Below, in pieces: positions 57,320 through 64,000 of a DNA stretch of 64,000 bases (within the stretch, counting starts at the first letter, position 1; each line of letters starts with the position of its first letter). The notes below the pieces were generated by a model. That model searched no databases, was not told the origin of the DNA, and worked only from the letters and a program-made list of their open reading frames with translations. Origin of the DNA: Przewalskia tangutica (lineage: Eukaryota > Streptophyta > Magnoliopsida > Solanales > Solanaceae). The position numbers and the translations under genes are program-made. Where the stretch lies: assembly GCA_029844215.1 (NCBI GenBank), contig CM056724.1, positions 8,984,307-9,048,306 on the forward strand, given 5' to 3'.

Positions 57320-58065
57320 GTATAATAATAAACAATTCAGAATGTATTATTGTTTTTTCTTTTTAAATTTCCTTATTAAGGTTAAGAAAAACTAAAGCAA
57401 GCTAACAATTATCAACAAACGTGTCTCTTACGTCTTTGACGATTCCATTGAGAAGCTTAGTAATTAGTATATTGCTGTCAAAAGTCATAAAACAGATTTC
57501 CTTAGGAGATTCGCTTCTTGATATTGATCCCAATGATAATTATATAATATTAGCTTAGTTTAGATAGAATGAATTTTGGTATTGTAAAAGAAGGATGAGG
57601 AAGGAGGAGGAGAAGAATGCGGAGAGGGGGAGCAGTCATCTGCATGCCATTATGTTTATATTTGCAAAAAAAGGGGACAAAATATAAATTTCGGCCCACA
57701 AAATAACACCCGGTGAAATTTTCTGAAAGATTAGTACTGTGCAAGTTTGTTTAAGTAGAAAACTCTCCCTATCAGAGGTTTCCTCATTCATAGAGTTCGA
57801 ACCCATACTCTATTAGTAAGAAGGAAGAAATCTCATCCATTTCAACATACCCTACTACTAAAATATCACTACTTTTCTACTCAAAAATATTGTGCGGCTA
57901 TTCCGGCCGAATGTTCGTGGGAAAAATCTAAATAATAGTGTTTTCACACGAAAAAATTAGAAAGTTTTTCAGCATTTCAATTGGAACTTATTTTCCACCA
58001 TGTATTTTTTACCTAGTGAGTTGGTTCCGTGGAAATGATGTGGAAAAATCATGTTTTATAACATA
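57320..58065. other. region without a gene; possible CACTA-like MITE start
   Basis: No coding signal. At 57867 CACTACTTTTCTACTC begins a sequence that, once the inner CACTA element is removed, ends ...TTCGTAGTAGTG at 62534. It could be a small CACTA-derived element, but the ends match over only six to eight bases and no 3-bp TSD is clear. Confidence 0.35.
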
Positions 58066-58089
58066 AATCACTACTACATTTCTTACCTA

Positions 58090-58380
58090 ATGCGACGCCC
58101 CAGGTAGGTTTAATGCGACGGATGTTGGAGAGCCGTCGCATTAGATGTGGCTAATGCGACGGGTACACGCTAAAATCCAGAGTCGTTGCATTAGATAAGC
58201 TAATGCAACTTCTCGTATGGTCTAATGCGACATCCCACTATAGCCGTTGCATTAGCCTATCTAATGCGACACTTCTGGAAGGCTAATGCGACAGGCCTAT
58301 TGTCTAATGCAACACCCACTATAGCCGTCGCATTAGCCTATCTAATGCAACGGTTCTGGAAGGCTAATGTGACAGCGCCT
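58090..58380. repeat. left subterminal repeats of the CACTA element
   Basis: About ten copies of a TAATGCGACG/CGTCGCATTA core in direct and inverted orientation, spaced irregularly. Some are degraded to TAATGCAAC, TAATGTGAC or CGTTGCATTA. Confidence 0.9.
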
Positions 58381-59146
58381 TCCTTTTAATTCCCCAAATC
58401 ATACGACTTTTGATTTCATTTTTTAGTTCCCGCGATTCATCCCTCTTCTTCAATTCCTAATCCCTAGCCGTCGCATCCCCTTCCCCCAGCTCGACGTCGC
58501 TTTACCACTTTCGTCGTCGCGTTCAGCAGCAGCTCCATCGTCGAATGTTCTTCTCTCTTCTCCAAGGTTAGATTATGTTTTAGCGTCGTTTTACCTTCCC
58601 CTTTCATGTGTTACCATTATTAATTCAAGGTTAGATTAATGTATGTGTATAGATTTTATCAGATTTTACAGTCGTTGCGTCGTCGAATTTCTCAGATTTT
58701 ATTCATTGTTCTTCCAACATTAGTCACTTCTAGGTCTTAACAAGTGTCCACAAATCCTGTTATTGGTGAAGGCAAATTTTTTTTGTTGATCCAGTAAGTT
58801 AAATATTGTTCCTTTTTTTGTGAGATTGTTTCATTCGTCATTTAGATTGTAAGTAGCAATACGTGCAATGATAACATTTAACCATGTCCAGTTTGAACAG
58901 ATAGAGGAAAATAGACGAGGGAATAATTTCTTGACAAATGTAATTTAGGTTAATTTCTTCCAACATTAGTCAGATTTTATTCATTGTTCTTCCAACATTT
59001 TGTTTATTTATAAATTATATTTCTAAATTAAATTACAGAGAACGTTTATACGTAATTTTTTGTCGTTGCGTCGTCGTTTTACATTTTGTTCACTGTATGT
59101 TTTTCCAGATTTTATTTATTAGTCTCCTAAATATTACATTGCGGAA

Positions 59147-59662
59147 ATGGATTGTGGAACTAAGGAGTGGTGGATGGCTGCCAAATGGAGTGATGAATAT
59201 GAACGAGGAGTAGACGAGTATATTAAAAAGGCTTTTGCTACAAAGTCTCAAGGAAACCAAATTTGTTGTCCATGTGATAGTTGTCACTATCGTTATTGGA
59301 AGCATGAGAATGTTGTGAGAGATCACGTAATATGTAATAGTTTTGTTCCAAGAACAGATAAGATATCTGAATTAAGGATCGAAATTGAAAGAGAAAGAAC
59401 TAATCTGGATCATGATGAACAATCAAATATGGATAATTGCAATGATGACATAGCAGCGTTGTTGAATGATGCTTGTGATGTTTTTACAGAGGGGCCGAAT
59501 GACGAGGCAAAAAAGTTTTTCAAGTTAATCGAAGAAGGTCAAGAGGAACTATATCCCGGATGCAAGAAACATTCAAAGCCTTCCTTTATGATTCAACTAT
59601 TTATTTTGAAGTGTGATCACATGCTTACCAATGTTGCAATGTGGGTGCAAAAAGGAAGGTAA
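59147..59662 (+). pseudogene. TNP2-type transposase, N-terminal part (Transpos_assoc domain)
   Basis: TNP2 proteins are the catalytic transposases of plant CACTA elements. This 171-codon frame starts MDCGTKEWWMAAKWSDEYER and matches the Transpos_assoc domain: a conserved early Trp, 'YIKKAFATKSQGNQICCPCD', 'CDSCHYRYWKHENVVRDHVI' with the C-x2-C and Cys/His pattern, and 'NSFVPRTDKI'. Near the end 'EELYPGCKKHSKPSFMIQLF' corresponds to the usual 'LYPGC...S.L..' segment. The frame then ends in a stop and the transposase core is absent, so the gene is truncated by internal deletion. Confidence 0.88.
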
Positions 59663-59849
59663 ACGTTTGAACTTTTGAACCTGCTGCATTATTGATGTTG
59701 GTGCTGCCGCCGACGAGCGGATGTTGCTTTGCTCGCGCAGCTACCGCTTCTATTCTTTGCCTCGGCGGCGATTCTTCTTCTTCGCCTAATTTCGTTCATA
59801 CTCTAATTTCGTCCATTACATATTTTAGCTCGGCCACAAAATATGAAGG

Positions 59850-61870
59850 ATTTTGTGAAAAAGAATAATCCAAAATAGAAGGATCGTCAAGTTGAGAAGA
59901 ATCAACAATCTTTTGTACCGCAAAAGCAACAGAAAAAGAGGTCATTTTGTTCTCCAGGTTCTATGTCATCATATCTTGAATTGCGGAAAAAACAAGTAGA
60001 AACATAGAAATGATTGCAACAAGGAATCAGATTGTCACACATACTAATGCATCAGCAGAAAGACAAGATAATGAAAGAGATGATAATGATTATGTCCAAC
60101 TAAATGATAATGCCAATGATGCGGGACATGATCATGAAGATTTGGAATCAGCGGCTGAAGACGAAAATAAAGGTACACATTACTATTTATTAATCATATA
60201 GCTTATTAGCATACTAAATTAATACATGAATTAATAGTTAAATCTAAAATAGCTGCCAATAAGAAGAAGCATCGAGGGCCAACAAAGCTTACAAAGGTTC
60301 ATGCGCGTACAAAAGAGAAGCGCCAAGTTATTATTTTGAACTCATTAGGCTAGCCAGTTGGACCTACGAAGGAAATACTTGATGAATTCAAATTTTTCTT
60401 GGAAACTTTGGGGAAGGATTCCGAGCTTGCGCCATTGAATTATACTTGTTTTCCAAATCTTCCCACACATGACAAAATATGGGATTATGTTTTGGTATGT
60501 TGAAATATTACGAGTATATTCTTGGTTCTAAACCTTTATTTATTACTAATGTGTCGCTTTAATGATTGATATAGGAAAAGTATATGGTTGTTGAAGATAG
60601 AAGGAAATACGTAATGGAGGCAGTTAATGCAAGTTGGCGAAGTTATAAATGCAGAATTAAGAAGAATCACTTCTATAAATATGATAGTGATGATTTAAGA
60701 TGGTTTCACAAACCTGAGACTATTTCAGTACCTCAGTTTCAGGACCTTTTAAATTATTGGCATTGTGAAAAGATTGAGGTATTATTAAATTTTCTTAAGT
60801 TTTCCTGTATTAATAATGAGGTAATATTATTCTAACTTATTATTTTTATCTCACATGCAGAATGTAAGAGAAATACAGACAATCGTCTATTGATGGATGA
60901 TATGCACACGATAGGTCGTAAGTCGTTTGCAATGTTACGTCATGAATTGGTATACACTTTTCTTTTTCAATAATTAAATTATCTTTTTGCTTCCATTAGT
61001 TCTCACTAATTTTAATTTGTAAAAATTTAAGACTTAGGTATTTGTGTGCTAGATTTTGTTTTGTTTTTTACAACAACAAAAGGATCCGAATAAGGAAGAA
61101 CCTTCTCAAGCAAAGGTCTACAAAGAATCAAGGAAAAGAGTTCCAGGGAGAACATACCATACCATCAACGAGAAAACTGAACACAATATTGTGAGTTAAC
61201 AAATTGAATTATCATATATTTGCGTACTATTGATAATTTAGTAAGACAATGACTTAACATTCTATAAATAGGCAAAGATAGATGTTATGGAGTCCACCCA
61301 ACACGGAGAAGGTAGCAACTCTAAGGATCTAGTTCTTTACTTTGAAGTGCTTCAAGGTCCCAAAAGCAAAAATCGTTTACGACTTGTCGGAAAAGGTGTG
61401 ACAAAGACTGATTTGAAGAAAAAAGAAAAAAAAATCAGGTTCCATAATTCCGAAGGAATTCTTGCAGAGTATGAAAGCTGAGTTAGTGCAACAGCTTGCA
61501 CCGACCGTTGCAGATTATATCACAACTTCAAGAAGCCAATCCTGGAATAAATCTTGTGATTCCTTCTTTTGGGAGTCCATCAATTCCAAATGATTCGTCT
61601 AGTGCACCGCATGTTAGTGAACCAAATAGACAGTCTCCTGGGACAGCTAATCATGTAATTTTTGTGTTTCCCTTCTTTCCAACACATAGTAATATTCTGG
61701 AGTTTGAAATTTTATATATTATTATACTGTGAAATTATATGTTTTTATATGAGTAAACTACATTGAAGTTATTATTTATGATGTTTTGGCTAGTCTACCT
61801 TTTTTTTACTTATGACTATTCTTTATGTTACCTTGTAGGAGTCTAGTGAGCTAAATGGAGAAGAAATCTA
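59850..61870 (+). CDS. TNPA-type CACTA protein (Transposase_24), multi-exon, probably defective
   Basis: The second CACTA gene product, which binds subterminal repeats. Exon-like blocks in order: 59850-60010 ('SMSSYLELRKKQVET'), 60010-60165 (acidic, 'DDNDYVQLNDNANDAGHD'), 60250-60495 ('RGPTKLTKVHARTKEKRQV', 'PLNYTCFPNLPTHDKIWDYV'), 60575-60777 ('VNASWRSYKCRIKKNHFYKY'), 60860-60955 ('KRNTDNRLLMDDMHTIGRKS', 'FAMLRHEL'), 61080-61190 and 61272-61480 ('LYFEVLQGPKSKNRLRLVGK'). Introns mostly start GT and end AG. The pattern matches PF03004. A TAG at about 60352 interrupts 'NSLG.PVGPTKEILDEFKFF', and an early stop lies near 59877, so function is doubtful. Exon limits are approximate. Confidence 0.8.
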
Positions 61871-62049
61871 GCAATCTAACAAATGGGCGTGTAGGTGAAG
61901 GCTTATGCGTCGATACTTTAATTCTGTGAACAATTATCTTGTAATATGTCCTAAGGGGTCGAATATAGTTTTATTGTACATTTATGAACAATTAGTAATA
62001 CAATCCTTTTTTATTATTATTTTTCTCTTTTAATTATTTATTTTGCAAT

Positions 62050-62480
62050 ATTGTGTACCTGGCCGTCACATTAGGTGGTTAAAAAAAGCCTCAAAACAGT
62101 CGAATATATAATGCGACGGCTCTGTCTGGCCGTCGCATTAGAGGGTTAAATAACCATAAAAACAGCTGACTATCTAATGTGACGGCTCTGCCTGGCCTTC
62201 GCATTAGGGTGGGGGACGTCGCATTAGTGGGGCTGGGAGTCATCGCATTAGGGGGGTATAGGCGTCGCATTAGATAGGAAGCTAATGCGATGGCTAAACA
62301 CAGTCGTCGCATTAGCTTCATATCTAATGCGACACCTACAGAGTCGTCGCATTAGGCCCTTCTGGCCGTTGCATTAGACCTAATGCAAAACCAGGAGATG
62401 CCACGTCCCCTAGCCGTTGCATTAGGTCTAATGCAACGGACAGAATGGCCTAATGTGACGGCTTGGGGGCGTTGCATTAG
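62050..62480. repeat. right subterminal repeats of the CACTA element
   Basis: More than fifteen copies of the CGTCGCATTA/TAATGCGACG core in both orientations, denser than at the left end. The minus-strand frame 62091-62321 with repeated 'LMRRP' is produced by the repeat. Confidence 0.92.
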
Positions 62481-62501
62481 CCTAGAAATGTAGTAGTGAA
62501 T

Positions 62502-63085
62502 TTTCGGTGGTAAAAACCTCTATTCGTAGTAGTGTTCATTAATAGTAAATGTCATGTTTCTTCATTTCTTCAAACCTCAAGATGTTGCTTCACAACTTTA
62601 CCCTGAATGATCTTAAGAAGAGAGATTTAACTAAGAAATCTCCTCCTTAATTATTCTAGACATTAGTTTTCCTGCACGGTTGTGGTCTATTTGATTTCCT
62701 TTCTTTCTCAATATTCAGCTATGGGAAAGGTAGGTATAGGTAGCTACTTACATGAACTGTCTGAAAAATGGAAGTAGACATTAGGAATTGCAATAACTAA
62801 TGTATTATGGAGTATCAAACTTAACGAAACAACTTCTTTCATTCTGGGCATAGAAGAAATATGATATTCGTCATCTCATAAGCATTGTTTCAAATTAAAA
62901 TGTGCTGTCTGATAATCAACCCAAACAAGTTTAGTCTTTTGTGAGTTTAGATTCTAGAGTAACTATTCAATATAACAGAATATATTATCAGGCATGCAAT
63001 ACTTGATGTTGTTTTCATTCTACATATCTTGTAAAGTTCTTCATAAATTTTATGAGATTGACAAACCTTGTCTTTGGTGTTCAAT
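62502..63085. other. region without a gene
   Basis: AT-rich intergenic-type sequence. The first about 33 bp may close the CACTA-like MITE that begins at 57867. Nothing else is recognised. Confidence 0.4.
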
Positions 63086-63323
63086 TGTGATAGACACCCG
63101 GTGTATACCACTTGGATCGAAATTAATGTATTAAATTGTCATATATATAGCATTCTTATACAAGTATAATTATGATATTAGTATTGTATTAAGAAAATGT
63201 ATTAGTCTTGTATATTAGGAAAAGATATATTTATTTTCCATAATTAGATATTGTATATCATGTATATATATCTATTCATTAATGAAAATAATCAAGGAAT
63301 TATTTGTTTCATGATATAAGAAG
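63086..63323 (+). repeat. Copia 5' LTR and PBS-like site
   Basis: A 226-bp LTR (63086-63311) from TGTGATAGACACCCGG to ATTTGTTTCA, followed by TGATATAAGAAG (63312-63323), a decayed Met-tRNA PBS. The tail resembles the LTR remnants at 3557 and 4980. Confidence 0.7.
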
Positions 63324-63458
63324 TCTAGGGCAAATATTTTCCTTCTCCAACCCACACTTCCGCTGCCCTAATTCCTTCTCCTCGGTGTCGGTCACTCCCT
63401 CTATTTTTCTTCCCAATGTTTTTTTTCAAATCCCTAATTCTCCTCTTGTTCTTTCAGT

Positions 63459-64000
63459 ATGTCTACCTCAAAGAAGACATTTCATCCTACCCTTACCGTC
63501 TCCAATATCAATAACAACATCTCTATCGTTCTTGAGATGAAAAACGTTAGATATGCGACGTGGGCAGAATTATTTAAAGTTCATGCACTCTCTCATCGAG
63601 TCCTTCATCACATCATCCCCTCGGCAACAGACAAGGAGAAGGTGCCTACCACCGATGATGACATAGAATTGTAGGAAACTCTTGATGCTACGGTACTCTA
63701 GTGGATTTATTTCACTATCTCTACAGACCTTTTGCATATGATTATTGAACCCGACGCCACAGCCATGGACACTTGGAATCGGTTGCGTGATATATTTCAG
63801 GATAACAAAAATTCACGTGTCGTGGCCCTTGAGAAGGAATTATCCCACATCAATATGGAGGATTTTTCGAATTTCTCGACCTATTGTAAAAGGCTCAACG
63901 AGTTGTCGGATCAACTCAAGAACGTTGGTGTGCCCATCACAAATGATTGTCTTGTTCTTCAGACGGTTGCATGCCTCTCCGAGGCTTATAATGGCATTGG
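63459..64000 (+). pseudogene. Copia gag, runs off the window
   Basis: Starts MSTSKKTFHPTLTVSNINNN, then 'VLEMKNVRYATWAELFKVHA' and 'LHHIIPS', the UBN2-type gag N terminus. After two in-frame TAG codons (63672 and 63699) it continues in the same frame with 'DATAMDTWNRLRDIFQDNKN', 'RVVALEKE' and 'CKRLNELSDQLKNVGVPIT'. The family usually has Trp and Gln at the two stops. It is continuous to the last base, 'VACLSEAYNGIG' being the block also seen at 39440 and 2600. Confidence 0.9.

Larger units (their letters stand above)
58069..62498 (+). mobile_element. CACTA (En/Spm) transposon with partial TNP2 and TNPA-type gene
   Basis: Perfect 15-bp inverted ends CACTACTACATTTCT/AGAAATGTAGTAGTG and a 3-bp TSD AAT (58066-58068, 62499-62501). 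Subterminal regions (58090-58380 and 62050-62480) are packed with CTAATGCGACGG-like motifs in both orientations, the likely binding sites of its TNPA-type protein. Inside, in one orientation, are a promoter/leader region, the first part of a TNP2-type gene and a TNPA-type gene. At 4.4 kb it lacks the TNP2 catalytic part, so it is a deletion derivative. Confidence 0.93.

Noticed and set aside
57867..62534. An outer CACTA-like MITE surrounding the CACTA element
   Set aside because: The ends match over only about six to eight bases and the flanking triplets (TAT and TTC) differ, so I did not list it as a separate element.

Overview
The window is plant nuclear DNA, almost certainly from a eudicot (probably an asterid; I cannot name the species). 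The grounds are introns with GT/AG borders, Athila, Tekay and Copia polyproteins of plant type, an Au-type SINE, CACTA and hAT transposons, and tonoplast aquaporin (TIP) exons. I see no intact host protein gene. The only host-gene material is a TIP array at 0.8-12.1 kb: two damaged minus-strand copies and the orphan promoter of a third. Nearly everything else is transposable elements, many nested with target-site duplications (TSDs) that can still be read.

Layout. 1-712: Copia fragment. 767-1061: orphan TIP promoter. 1062-2436: unclassified. 2437-5542: Copia gag, LTR and TRIM-like pieces, partly duplicated in tandem. 5634-12067: TIP copies A and B, with a TRIM-like LTR and two non-autonomous hAT elements between them. 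12660-13425: 3' end of a minus-strand Copia. 13426-38741: an Athila-type LTR fragment split by a large non-autonomous retrotransposon (13560-37766). That element has two LTRs of about 3.87 kb around only 928 bp of interior. It was later hit by a nearly complete Athila element (16454-27738, itself carrying an Ogre/Tat-type solo LTR), a Tekay-type solo LTR (28555-31534) and an Athila-type solo LTR (33685-34950). Removing the insertions gives LTRs of 3867 and 3866 bp, which supports the reconstruction.

38742-43454: head-to-head Copia copies forming a palindrome in gag; the right copy runs through protease, integrase, RT and RNase H to a 3' LTR. 43470-43790: plant RNase H (RVT_3) remnants. 43795-55927: another minus-strand Copia, split by a non-autonomous CACTA element (45361-55307), which is itself split by a Tekay chromovirus deletion derivative (48070-54420). 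55955-57320: MULE SWIM-finger fragment, a short direct repeat and an Au-type SINE. 58069-62498: second CACTA element with perfect 15-bp ends, the first part of a TNP2-type gene and a TNPA-type (Transposase_24) gene. 63086-64000: 5' LTR and gag of a Copia running off the window.

The most unusual signal is a GC-rich module built on a GGCGCCGCGGCGCC-like palindrome. It recurs in otherwise AT-rich elements of unrelated families (Tekay-type LTR, Athila-type LTRs, Copia interior). Also notable are the very small interior of the nested host element, the orphan TIP promoter that records a lost third gene, and two tRNA-like sequences side by side in the CACTA element. Coordinates and splice sites were read by eye; percent identities were not computed.
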